From: Haloferacaceae archaeon
Lineage (GTDB): Archaea; Halobacteriota; Halobacteria; Halobacteriales; Haloferacaceae
Length of the DNA: 15,114 bases
Direction of reading: 5' to 3'
NCBI GenBank assembly: GCA_018609965.1
Contig: JAHENP010000333.1
Coordinates: 1 to 15,114, forward strand
Positions 7,445-14,716 of the stretch are shown piece by piece. How positions within the stretch are numbered: position 1 is the first letter of the stretch; every line of letters begins with the position of its first letter. The position numbers were made by a program, and so were the translations under genes. The notes under the pieces are model-generated. The model saw only the letters and a list, made by a program, of their open reading frames with translations. It made no database searches and was not told the DNA's origin.

Positions 7445-7587
7445 CGGCCAGGTCGTGCGCCACGGTGACGAGTCACACGACAACTCCGGCCGGAGAGCGC
7501 CGCTTCCGGCCAATCGAGGATTCGCACAACACGAACAGGGGAGGTTGCAACGGTCAGTGTTATGCCACCGCTACTCGTACCGTATAT

Positions 7588-8997
7588 ATGAGCAGCCGGT
7601 TCCACCGGACGCTCGTCGAGGAGTCGTCAGACACGGTGTCGGTCGTCGACGAGGACGGCGTGATCAGATACGTGAGCCCGTCCGTCGAGGATCTGCTCGG
7701 TTTCGAGCCCGACGAACTCGTCGGCGAGGGGGTGTACGACTACCAACACCCACAGGATCGGGCGACGATCGCCGGCGCGATCGAGCGGGTGGTGACCGGG
7801 GACAGCGACGAGGAGACAGTCGAAGCGCAGGCGCGCCGGGCAGACGGGTCGTGGTGTTGGGTCGAGGCGCGGGTGCAGGATCGGTTGGACGACCCGGACA
7901 TCGACGGGATTCTGATCAACAGTCGTGACATCACCGAGCGGCGGAAACAGGACGACCAGTTCCAACAGCTCGCACAGGAGTACCGGACGTTGTTGCGGAC
8001 GGTCGACGACGGCATTTTCTTCGTCGACGTGGGGACGGTCGACGGCGAGTACGAGTTCACGTTCGAACGAGTGAGTCGGGGGTACGAGGAACAGACCGGG
8101 TTGACGACCGACAAGATGCGGGGGAGCACCCCCAAGGAGGTGTTCGGCGAGACGGTCGGGGGGGAACTCCGCGAGAAGTACGGTCGGTGTGCAGACGCGG
8201 GCAAACCGATAGGCTACCAGGAGGAGGTGCCAGTCGAAACGGGAGCTCGGTTCTGGCAGACGAATCTCGCGCCGGTCGTCACGGACGGGACCGTGCGGAA
8301 GATCGTCGGGATCACGCGGGACATCACCGCCCGCGTCGGGCGGGAGCAACGGTTGGAGGACCAGAAACAACAGCTCGACGAGTTCGCGGGGGTCGTCAGC
8401 CACGACCTCCGGAACCCGCTGAGCGTCGCCAAGGGGCGGCTCGAACTGCTCGCCGACGAGATCGACAGCAAACACATCCGGCCGATCGGTCAGTCGCTCG
8501 ACCGGATGGAGGGGTTGATCTCGGACACGTTGGTGCTCGCCAGACAGGGGGAGGTGATCGCAGAACAGACGGCGATCTCGGTGTCGGCACTGCTCGACGA
8601 CTGTTGGGACGGAGTGGAGACCGAGGATGCGACGTTGGATGTCGAGGACGACCTCACCGTCGAGGGTGACGAGGGACGGCTCAGACACGTGTTCGAGAAC
8701 CTCCTCCGGAACGCAGTCGAACACGGCGGGCCGACAGTGGCGGTCAGGGTCGGGCGCGTCGGCGACGACGGCATCTACTTCGAGGACACCGGGCCGGGCA
8801 TCGAGAGTGACGTGGGCGAGAAGGCGTTCGAGGCAGGGTACAGCTCTGCAGAGAACGGCACCGGCTTCGGACTGACGATCGTCGAACAGATCGCGGCGGC
8901 ACACGGGTGGAGTGTCGGCGTGAGCGAGGGGAGCGACGGCGGCGCTCGGTTCGAGTTCACCGGCGTCAAGATTCTCTCCGACGCAGCCGCACGGTGA
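7588..8997 (+). CDS. Cytoplasmic PAS-PAS histidine kinase
   Basis: The 469-residue kinase has no membrane segment. A first PAS domain covers about residues 5-115 (SSDTVSVVDEDGVIRYVSP to INSRDITERR), and a second covers about 128-248, ending in GITRDITAR. A short coiled linker follows. The HisKA H-box is FAGVVSHDLRNPLS with phosphoacceptor H272. The ATPase domain has an N-box with N371 and N375 in ENLLRNAVEH, a G1 box EDTGPGI at 399-405, and a G2 box GTGFGLT at 424-430. Enzymatic motifs look intact. The frame is open 435 bp further upstream, but only through tandem repeats and non-acidic sequence; the ATG at 7588 directly precedes the PAS domain and has a weak TATA-like TGTTATG about 27 bp upstream. 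It is divergent from the giant kinase and converges, 40 bp apart, on the permease gene. There is no adjacent response regulator. Confidence 0.92.
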   Translation: MSSRFHRTLVEESSDTVSVVDEDGVIRYVSPSVEDLLGFEPDELVGEGVYDYQHPQDRATIAGAIERVVTGDSDEETVEAQARRADGSWCWVEARVQDRLDDPDIDGILINSRDITERRKQDDQFQQLAQEYRTLLRTVDDGIFFVDVGTVDGEYEFTFERVSRGYEEQTGLTTDKMRGSTPKEVFGETVGGELREKYGRCADAGKPIGYQEEVPVETGARFWQTNLAPVVTDGTVRKIVGITRDITARVGREQRLEDQKQQLDEFAGVVSHDLRNPLSVAKGRLELLADEIDSKHIRPIGQSLDRMEGLISDTLVLARQGEVIAEQTAISVSALLDDCWDGVETEDATLDVEDDLTVEGDEGRLRHVFENLLRNAVEHGGPTVAVRVGRVGDDGIYFEDTGPGIESDVGEKAFEAGYSSAENGTGFGLTIVEQIAAAHGWSVGVSEGSDGGARFEFTGVKILSDAAAR

Positions 8998-9037
8998 CAC
9001 ACACCGTCGAACTGCACACGAACGTGTCGACCGATCG

Positions 9038-9832
9038 TTACACGAGCGGATTCGAGTCGAGTCGGTCGAGCACGGCCAGTGTCACGACACTCACACACAA
9101 GAGTACGACCGCGACGGGGAACGCGGCGTCGAGTCCGAGCGTGGTGAACGACACCCAGATCTCGACTGGGAGCGTCCGCGGGTAGTAGGCGAGCATGATC
9201 GTCGCGCCAAACTCACCCATCGCGCGGGCAAAAGCGAGTGTCACGCCGGCGACGACGCCGGGCCACGCCAACGGGAGCGTCACGCGCCGGAACGTCGCGA
9301 CCCGCCCCTCACCCAGCGTGCGGGCGGCGTGTTCCAGACTCCGGTCGACGCTCTCGAAGGCGGCCTTCGCGGTGACGACGACGAACGGCGACGCGACGAA
9401 CGTCTGTGCCAACACGACGCCGGCCAGCGACCGGGTGAGTGGGACCCCGCCGGCGGCCGCCAACCGCCCAACCAGCGTGTTCGGGCCGACGACGGTGAGC
9501 AACACCATCCCGCTGACGACCGGCGGGAGCACGAGCGGCAACACCACCAACGCCGTCACGAGCGTCTGGAGCCACCCCTCGCGGCGCGCCAGCCAGTACG
9601 CCAACGGGACGCCACAACAGACCGCGAGGACCGTCGAGACGAGCGCCGCCGTCACGGACGTCACCGCCGCCGTGGCCACCTCGGGGGAGGTGATCCGGGC
9701 GACGACCGCCGCGGGTGACTGTGTCGCGACCAACGACACCAACGGGAGCAGGTAGTAGCCGAACAACGCCGCGCCGAGGAGAAACGCGACAGAGAGGGCG
9801 TCGACGCCGTCAGTCGATCGTGTCGGGAACAT
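9038..9832 (-). CDS. Molybdate/tungstate-type ABC transporter permease (ModB/WtpB-like)
   Basis: The 264-residue integral membrane protein has about six hydrophobic helices and the cytoplasmic EAA loop that contacts the ABC ATPase. The loop begins EHAARTLGEG at residue 157 and ends in RVTLPL about 20 residues later. The helix and motif pattern is that of ModB/WtpB/CysU-type oxyanion permeases (BPD_transp_1 superfamily). The ATG at 9832 lies inside the end of the binding-protein gene, a 23-bp overlap that implies translational coupling. The frame extends upstream to 9979, but only as a shadow of the binding-protein gene. No ATPase gene follows: the convergent second kinase begins 40 bp away. 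The ATPase must be supplied from elsewhere, or the unit has been truncated. Confidence 0.88.
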   Translation of the reverse strand: MFPTRSTDGVDALSVAFLLGAALFGYYLLPLVSLVATQSPAAVVARITSPEVATAAVTSVTAALVSTVLAVCCGVPLAYWLARREGWLQTLVTALVVLPLVLPPVVSGMVLLTVVGPNTLVGRLAAAGGVPLTRSLAGVVLAQTFVASPFVVVTAKAAFESVDRSLEHAARTLGEGRVATFRRVTLPLAWPGVVAGVTLAFARAMGEFGATIMLAYYPRTLPVEIWVSFTTLGLDAAFPVAVVLLCVSVVTLAVLDRLDSNPLV

Positions 9833-10706
9833 CGCCTCTGTGTCGTGGGTAGTCGTCCGGGACGGTGAAGCCGTGCTCGGTGAGGTACGCTCCCTCGACG
9901 TGGCGGGTGAACACGTCGCGGGTCGCGGGCGACGACCGCAACACGGTCGCCGCGTAGCTGATCGCGTCGCCCGCGACAACAGTGCCGTCCGGTAGTTCGT
10001 AGCTCGTCTCTGCGTAACGGTCGGCGAGAGCAGGCTCTCCCAGGTTCACCGCCGCCGGGAGCGAGACGTAGTTGTACCCCCTGCCGACGGCCATGCTCCG
10101 GTAGGTGACGGCGGCGTCGATGCTACCGGTCTCGAACTGGCCGAGGAGCTGTGTCTCCGGGTAGATCTGCTCGCGTGCCGGGATCGCCCGCCGGAGATCG
10201 CGGTCCGTGTCGTAGTGGTCCGTCGCGAGATCGAACGCGAACAACGTCCGGTAGCCGAGCGGGTCGAGATCCGGGTCCGTGCGGCCGAGTCGCACGTCGT
10301 CCGCGAGCAACGCCTCGTACCACGCCTCACGACCGGCGTCTGCGACGCGGCGACCGCCGGCGCCGTCAGGGTCGTAGGCGACGACGAGTTCGTTCGTCGC
10401 GAACTCCGTGTACCACGCGGTGTCGATCCGGTCGAACAACACCGGATCGGCCAACGAGAGGAGATCCGGGGTTCGGCTCCCCTCGGCGACGAGTCGGGCC
10501 AGTTCCGCCGAGCCGCGGGCCGTCACCTGCAGTGGCGTGTCGAGTGCCGGTCGCAGCCCGCGTTCGACGGCGTCGTTCAGACTGCCGGCCGCGAACAACG
10601 TCACCGGTTGCTCGTTCCCGAGACACCCACTCGGAACGACACAGCCGGCGCAGGCGAGACCAGCGAAAAACTCCCGTCGGTCGGGTGTCGGTGTGCCGTC
10701 GGCCAC
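9810..10706 (-). CDS. Tat-exported substrate-binding lipoprotein, molybdate/tungstate (ModA/WtpA-like)
   Basis: The 298-residue protein is the extracellular binding component for the overlapping permease gene. The N-terminus has a twin-arginine motif DRREFF (residues 9-14), a short hydrophobic stretch, and Cys residues at 19, 22 and 28 that could be lipidated; haloarchaeal binding proteins are typically Tat lipoproteins. The mature domain starts with VTLFAAGSLNDAV and carries GRTDPDLDPLGYRT near residues 151-164, the hallmark of archaeal WtpA/ModA proteins. A later segment SIDAAVTYRSMA (205-216) corresponds to the place where archaeal homologues, as I recall, carry a metal-oxyanion-coordinating Glu; here Thr occupies it. 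The start is a GTG at 10706 with a TATA-like AGGATTTGAC centred about 27 bp upstream. The frame continues upstream only as an antisense shadow of the MFS gene. Sulfate or another oxyanion is an alternative substrate. Confidence 0.88.
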   Translation of the reverse strand: MADGTPTPDRREFFAGLACAGCVVPSGCLGNEQPVTLFAAGSLNDAVERGLRPALDTPLQVTARGSAELARLVAEGSRTPDLLSLADPVLFDRIDTAWYTEFATNELVVAYDPDGAGGRRVADAGREAWYEALLADDVRLGRTDPDLDPLGYRTLFAFDLATDHYDTDRDLRRAIPAREQIYPETQLLGQFETGSIDAAVTYRSMAVGRGYNYVSLPAAVNLGEPALADRYAETSYELPDGTVVAGDAISYAATVLRSSPATRDVFTRHVEGAYLTEHGFTVPDDYPRHRGDVPDTID

Positions 10707-10727
10707 GAGCGTCGTTCCACCCTCGGA

Positions 10728-10737
10728 GTCAAATCCT
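10728..10737 (-). promoter_or_regulatory. TATA-like element for the binding-protein/permease operon
   Basis: On the minus strand it reads AGGATTTGAC and is centred about 27 bp from the GTG start at 10706, consistent with a leaderless transcript. It is an imperfect match. It supports the GTG at 10706 over any upstream start. Confidence 0.35.
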
Positions 10738-10900
10738 CCTCGGTCCGCGCACCGAGTCGGGTGTCGAATACTTCCCCGCGGCGATCCAGCCACGGACACG
10801 AGCGTGACCTGCGAGACAACACGACTACGATCGGCAGACTGCACCGGCGAACCGCGACCGTCGACCGAGACACGACGAGTGGGGCGGGCAGACGGCGACC

Positions 10901-10905
10901 GGAGG
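10901..10905 (+). promoter_or_regulatory. Shine-Dalgarno site setting the MFS start
   Basis: GGAGG sits five bases before the GTG at 10911. It selects this GTG over the long upstream open frame and over the GTG at 10923. Confidence 0.55.
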
Positions 10906-10910
10906 GTGGC

Positions 10911-12260
10911 GTGAGCAGAGAGGTGTCGGTCGACGCCGCGGAGACGCCGCTGGGGATTCTCCGGCGGTTCCTCGGGTTGGAACGGGACGTACTCGTGTTG
11001 TCGCTCGCGATGGTCGCGTTCTCCGTGGGGTTCCAGGCGACCTCCCGGTTCCTCCCGGAGTATCTGGTCGCGCTCGGCGCCTCGGGGGTCGTCGTCGGGC
11101 TCTACCGGACGCTCGGCAACGTGATCGCGGCGGTGTACCCGTACCCCGGCGGCGCGATCTCCGACCGGCTCGGCTCGCGGTACGCGCTCACCCTGTTCGG
11201 GCTCGTGTCGACCGCCGGGTTCACGGTGTGGCTCGTCGCACCACAGATCGGGACAGTCACAATCTTCGGGGTGCCGGTAGCGCCGTGGGTCTGGATCTTC
11301 GTCGGCCTGTTGTTGGCGCAGGCGTGGAAGTCGTTCGGGCTGGGGGCGACGTTCGCGGTGGTCAAACAGGCGACCGCCCCCTCGGAGTTGGCGGCCGGGT
11401 TCGCGAGCACGGAGACGTTCCGCCGGAGCGCGTTCTTCCTCGGCCCGGTGCTCGCGGCGGTGTTGCTCGGCGCGGGAAGCGGATTCACCAGCGGGTTCCA
11501 GTCCGTGTTGGCGCTCGCGACGGTCTCCGGCGGGATCGGAACGCTCGTCCAACACGTACTCTACGACGCGAGCGACGACACGGTCGGCGAGGCGTTCGCC
11601 GGGCTCGAACAGATTCGGCGGGACCTGCGGGAACTCCCGGCGCCGTTGCGGCCGTTGCTCGTCGCCGACACGTTGGTTCGGTTCGCCAACGGGATGGTGT
11701 ACGCCTTCTTCGTGTTGGTCGTCACCAGAGTGTACGAGGTCGGATTCGCGGCCTCGGTCGCGGTCGCCGGCCAGACGTACAGCGTCGCCGTCTCGCCGGC
11801 GGCGTTCTTCGGCTACCTGTTGGGTGTGGAGATGCTCGTCGCGTTGTTCACGATGGTGCCAGCCGCGAGGCTCGCGGAGCGTGTCGGGCTGAAACCGGTC
11901 GTCGCCTGTGGGTTCGCCGTCTACGCCCTGTTTCCCGCAGTGCTGATCGGTGTGCCAGAACTCGTCGGCGTCTCACAGTGGGTGTTTGTCGGGCTGTTCG
12001 CCGTTTCCGGGCTCCGGTTCGCGGGGCTCCCCTCACACAAGGCGTTGATCGTCGGGCCGGCCGAGGCGGGTGCCGGCGGACGCGTGACGGGGAGCTACTA
12101 CCTCCTGCGGAACGCGCTGGTGATCCCGAGTGCCGCACTCGGTGGCGTGCTCTGGGAGTTCGTCAGCCCGCAGGTCGCGTTCGGACTCGCCTCGGTCGTC
12201 GGAGTGTGTGGCGTCGGCTACTTCATCGTCTTCGGAGAGGAGTTCGAGCCGTACAGGTGA
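10911..12260 (+). CDS. Major facilitator superfamily (MFS) transporter, substrate unknown
   Basis: The 449-residue protein has about 11-12 hydrophobic helices in two halves, with a polar central loop around residues 220-245 (YDASDDTVGEAFAGLEQIRR). The cytoplasmic loop between helices 2 and 3 reads GGAISDRLGSRYAL, a clear form of MFS motif A (G-x3-D-R-x-G-R/S). I cannot deduce the substrate; many haloarchaeal relatives are annotated as drug or small-molecule exporters. The start is a GTG at 10911, preceded by GGAGG at 10901-10905, a good Shine-Dalgarno site. The open frame extends upstream to 10215, but that part only mirrors the divergent binding-protein gene. No operon partner follows; the repeat field begins within 60 bp of the stop. 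Confidence 0.9.
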   Translation: MSREVSVDAAETPLGILRRFLGLERDVLVLSLAMVAFSVGFQATSRFLPEYLVALGASGVVVGLYRTLGNVIAAVYPYPGGAISDRLGSRYALTLFGLVSTAGFTVWLVAPQIGTVTIFGVPVAPWVWIFVGLLLAQAWKSFGLGATFAVVKQATAPSELAAGFASTETFRRSAFFLGPVLAAVLLGAGSGFTSGFQSVLALATVSGGIGTLVQHVLYDASDDTVGEAFAGLEQIRRDLRELPAPLRPLLVADTLVRFANGMVYAFFVLVVTRVYEVGFAASVAVAGQTYSVAVSPAAFFGYLLGVEMLVALFTMVPAARLAERVGLKPVVACGFAVYALFPAVLIGVPELVGVSQWVFVGLFAVSGLRFAGLPSHKALIVGPAEAGAGGRVTGSYYLLRNALVIPSAALGGVLWEFVSPQVAFGLASVVGVCGVGYFIVFGEEFEPYR

Positions 12261-12312
12261 CTCGTGGGTCGGGGTCCATCGGCCGGCTCGTGTGTCGACA
12301 GTCGTCGGCGCT

Positions 12313-13137
12313 GTCAGTACCCTGGCTCGTCCACCTGAGGTGGCTGAGTTAGCTGAGCCACATGGTCCAGAACAGCTGACTGGTGTAGTCGGTGTGTCTC
12401 GTCGGAGTGCGCGGCCGTGGCCACCCGGGCCGACGTAGGTGCGCAATCTACCTGAGCTACCTCAGGTAACAAAGCTAAGTTAGCTGGCTGAGCCAGTTTG
12501 GCTGACTGAGGCAAATGAGTCACCTTCGTTGCCCGGTCTGGCGGCAGTCAACCCGTTGCACCACAGGTACGAGGAAGCTCTGGTGGCGCAGGCACCCGGT
12601 CTACTGCTGCCAACTCGGGCTTCTAATTCAGCTCAGTTTCCGGTTCTGGCTCGTGCGTCTTAGTTGGCTCAGGTACCTTAGATGCCTGAGGTAAACGTCA
12701 CGATCATGAGTATGCTTCCAGAACACTGTCTTCAACCGTTCTATCGGTAGGATAGCTGCCTCAGGTGGCTCAGGTGCTGGTTGTGAGTGAGCCACCTGAA
12801 CTGCTGAAGCTCGTTTAGTCACCTGAGCCACCGAAGGTAACGTCTGACGAAGGTCTAAGAGGGAGCCGGAAGCAGTGTGAGCCACCGAGCGAGTCACCTG
12901 AGGTACCGCAGGAGGGTGAGCCGACACAGCCAGCGTAGGTTCACACACGGGGCAAGCGGCCGACTCGCACCGTTGGCCAGGAGTGAATGGCCGTCGGCAG
13001 ACGGCCGAACACCTGAGGTAGATCAGAAACCTCAGGTAGACGAGGTAGTGCCGGTAGGCAAGGCGTCTCAGGCAGGTGAGGCGTCTCAGGTAGACGCGGT
13101 GTCTCGGGTAAACGAGGCACCGTAGACGGGCGAGCCA
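12313..13137. repeat. Degenerate 9-bp/18-bp repeat field upstream of parA (candidate centromere)
   Basis: This 825-bp stretch is full of short repeats on a strict 9-bp period. Examples in continuous register are at 12450-12525 (CTACCTGAG, CTACCTCAG, then six variants), 12756-12845 (CTGCCTCAG, GTGGCTCAG and eight variants) and 12894-12940. At 13012-13137 the period is 18 bp in seven consecutive units, consensus TCTCAGGTAGACGAGGCG. The core is the near-palindrome ACCTSAGGT, present exactly at 12333, 12459, 12896, 13011 and 13029 and many more times with one mismatch. Stop codons occur within the repeat register on the plus strand (for example GTAACAAAGCTAAGTTAG). Position beside a ParA gene makes a centromere-like partition site the leading idea; an operator array, a recombination-prone satellite, or a dead tripeptide-repeat gene are alternatives. 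Confidence 0.8.
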
Positions 13138-13203
13138 CCCGAGAGAGAGACCAGCAGGCTGTGGGGACACACGCGGTGACTCGGACCAGACTCGACACCA
13201 CAC

Positions 13204-14076
13204 ATGACAGAACCACGCGCCGTCGCAGTCACGTTGTTGAAAGGAGGTATCGGCAAGTCGACCACCGCGACCAACACCGCCCGCGAGTTGGCACACCGGG
13301 GCCACGACACGTTGCTGATCGACCTCGACCCGAACGGGCACGCGACGACGAGTCTCGGCCTGTCGGAAGCGTTCACCGACGACACACATCTCGGTGACGT
13401 GTTGATCGAGGAGAGCCACGAGCCGGCGGCGTTGATCCGGGAGACGGAGTACGGGATCGACGTGTTGCCCAGCAACGACGAGATCGAGTCCGTCGAGGAC
13501 GACCTGGGCGGGGTGATGATGGGCACCGCGCGGCTGAAGGACAACGTCGTCGACCCTCTGTTGGGCGAGACGTACGACTACGTCGTGATCGACTGTCCGG
13601 CCGCACGCGGGCGGCTGAACGACAACGCGCTGTACGCCGCACAGAACATGATCCTCCCGCTCCGGCCGGATTCGGGAGCATTGTCCGGGCTGGACAAGAC
13701 GATCGAACGGCTGATCAAACCGGCTCGTGACCACTTCGAGCTGGAGATTCTGGCCGTCGCGCCGACGGACCTGTCGGATCGTGTGGATCAGGACCGGTCG
13801 ACACGGAAGCTGATCGAGCCGTTAGTCCGGAGCGACAACATCCGACCGCGGGTGCCGAACTTCGCGTACGTCGACCCGGGGACGTTCGACGCGATCGACG
13901 CCGGCGAGTGGGACCAGTCGCTCCCGAAACCCGGCATTCGCCACCGGGCGGCCATCGACAACGCGATTCGCGAGGGACGGCCGGTACGAGACTACGACGA
14001 CTCCTGTGACCAACTGGACTGCTACGGGGAGCTGGCCGAGATCGTCGAACGCGGCGAGGTGATGCGCCGTGAGTGA
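13204..14076 (+). CDS. ParA/Soj/MinD-superfamily partition ATPase
   Basis: The 290-residue ATPase has the deviant Walker A motif KGGIGKSTT (K13 signature lysine, K18 catalytic), the Walker A-prime DLDPNGHAT (D40-D42) and Walker B YVVIDCPA ending at D130-C131-P132. This is the full ParA set. ParA dimers bind ATP and non-specific DNA and move replicons bound by a centromere-binding partner. There is no N-terminal helix-turn-helix, so autoregulation would have to be done by the partner, as in type Ib par systems. The C-terminal tail from about 230 (DAGEWDQSLPKPGIRHRAAI) resembles the Soj-like end where the ATPase meets DNA. The ATG at 13204 is the first in frame; no good TATA box was found 27 bp upstream. 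The downstream gene overlaps by 8 bp. Confidence 0.93.
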   Translation: MTEPRAVAVTLLKGGIGKSTTATNTARELAHRGHDTLLIDLDPNGHATTSLGLSEAFTDDTHLGDVLIEESHEPAALIRETEYGIDVLPSNDEIESVEDDLGGVMMGTARLKDNVVDPLLGETYDYVVIDCPAARGRLNDNALYAAQNMILPLRPDSGALSGLDKTIERLIKPARDHFELEILAVAPTDLSDRVDQDRSTRKLIEPLVRSDNIRPRVPNFAYVDPGTFDAIDAGEWDQSLPKPGIRHRAAIDNAIREGRPVRDYDDSCDQLDCYGELAEIVERGEVMRRE

Positions 14077-14599
14077 CCCGTTCGGCGATCTCGACGAGAC
14101 ACTCGACGACGCGAGTGACACGAGTGAGACGAGTGACACAGACAACGACAGCGGGAACAGAGACGGAGACCGGGTCGAAAACACCGACGAGGAAGCTGTG
14201 TCGGCGACCGCGGCTGCGGAAGGCGAACCAGCAGATTCGGCGACAGACGAGACCGCAGGGCCCACTACAGACGACGCGGTCGACGGCCGCGAGTCGGCGA
14301 CAGAGGCTGAAAGCGACAGCCGAGAGGACTCGACCGGCGAGCGGCCGTTGTCGTCGCCAGCGTTCCCGTTCGCGGCGGCCGACCAGACGGCAGTGTACCC
14401 GCGTGCCGAGACGTGGGCAGCCTTCGAGGACTTCCTCGACTTCGAGGTGCGGCGACGACTCCGAGAAGCGGGCGTCCGCGACGACACGAAACGAGAGCTT
14501 CACGAGGCGGCGTTACAGGTGATCCAAGACCACCCCGAGGCGGTCACAGAGCAGTTCCTCGACAACAGACGCGAGGGGAGCAACGAGAACGAGGAGTGA
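14069..14599 (+). CDS. Small acidic protein coupled to ParA; candidate centromere-binding partner
   Basis: The GTG start lies in the GTGAGTGA overlap with the ParA stop, so translation is coupled. The 176-residue product has two parts. Residues 1-90 are extremely rich in Asp, Glu, Ser, Thr and Ala and are almost certainly disordered. Residues 95-170 form a compact helical domain beginning PAFPFAAADQTAVYPR and continuing with an amphipathic, charged helix (EDFLDFEVRRRLREAG) and KRELHEAALQVIQDH. I know no named family for it. Its position matches the small DNA-binding ParB of compact par operons; Arg-rich RRRLREAGVRDDTKR could contact DNA. Function is inferred from gene order, not from similarity. 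The tail NRREGSNENEE is short and charged. Confidence 0.75.
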   Translation: MSDPFGDLDETLDDASDTSETSDTDNDSGNRDGDRVENTDEEAVSATAAAEGEPADSATDETAGPTTDDAVDGRESATEAESDSREDSTGERPLSSPAFPFAAADQTAVYPRAETWAAFEDFLDFEVRRRLREAGVRDDTKRELHEAALQVIQDHPEAVTEQFLDNRREGSNENEE

Positions 14600-14716
14600 G
14601 TAGGCGGTGTGGTGGTCGCCAGAGAACTGTCCTAGCCAGCTTTCGACCATGTCACTCACGTCGGCATCACACTCCGGTTTCCCGGTCAGTTGCCGCTGCA
14701 ATCCTTCGAACACACA
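14600..14716. other. Intergenic gap between the ParA partner and the carbonic anhydrase pseudogene
   Basis: I see no gene, RNA or strong promoter here. No TATA-like box lies about 27 bp before the ATG at 14717, which fits a pseudogene that may no longer be transcribed. Confidence 0.45.

Larger units (their letters stand above)
6998..7587. other. Divergent intergenic region between two histidine kinase genes
   Basis: About 590 bp separate the two kinase starts. The part at 7035-7110 is very AT-rich and contains several TATA-like tracts on both strands. The remainder is GC-rich and holds a four-copy 24-bp tandem repeat at 7349-7444. Both strands are open across much of it, but the frames owe this to the repeat period being a multiple of three, and they lack the domain content or acidity of real neighbours. 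I therefore treat it as regulatory or non-coding. Confidence 0.6.

Noticed and set aside
7153..7587. N-terminal extension of the second kinase through the 24-bp repeats
   Set aside because: The extension is open because the repeat length is a multiple of three. It has no domain, little acidity and many Cys and Thr, whereas the ATG at 7588 directly precedes the PAS domain.
9833..9979. Upstream extension of the permease frame
   Set aside because: It is an out-of-frame reading of the binding-protein gene, rich in Arg, Ser and Thr, with no hydrophobic character.
10215..10910. Upstream extension of the MFS frame
   Set aside because: It mirrors the binding-protein gene on the other strand; a Shine-Dalgarno site and the first helix support the start at 10911.
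10707..11555. Upstream extension of the binding-protein frame
   Set aside because: It is antisense to the MFS gene and very rich in Arg, Glu and Pro. The Tat signal begins just after the GTG at 10706, so it would be buried.
11228..12352. Plus-strand 374-codon frame inside the MFS gene
   Set aside because: Arg-rich out-of-frame shadow of a clear transporter gene.
12877..13125. Plus-strand frame of 82 codons reading as x-x-[EQ] tripeptide repeats
   Set aside because: It starts in Arg/Ser-rich sequence, and frames in the same register further upstream are broken by stops. I prefer a DNA-level repeat, though a dead repeat gene remains possible.
12261..13203. Orc1/Cdc6-type replication origin
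   Set aside because: No orc1/cdc6 gene lies in the window, and the repeats do not resemble the origin recognition boxes I know; the ParA neighbour points to partition instead.
12628..13734. Long minus-strand open frame (368 codons) across the repeat field and into parA
   Set aside because: Its middle is only the translation of the repeats (Leu/Arg/Tyr-rich), and its N-terminal part is antisense to the clearly real ParA gene. It is basic and Cys-rich, unlike the other proteins here.
13715..14503. Minus-strand 262-codon frame opposite parA and its partner
   Set aside because: Arg/Ser/Val-rich antisense shadow; the sense genes carry motifs and translational coupling.
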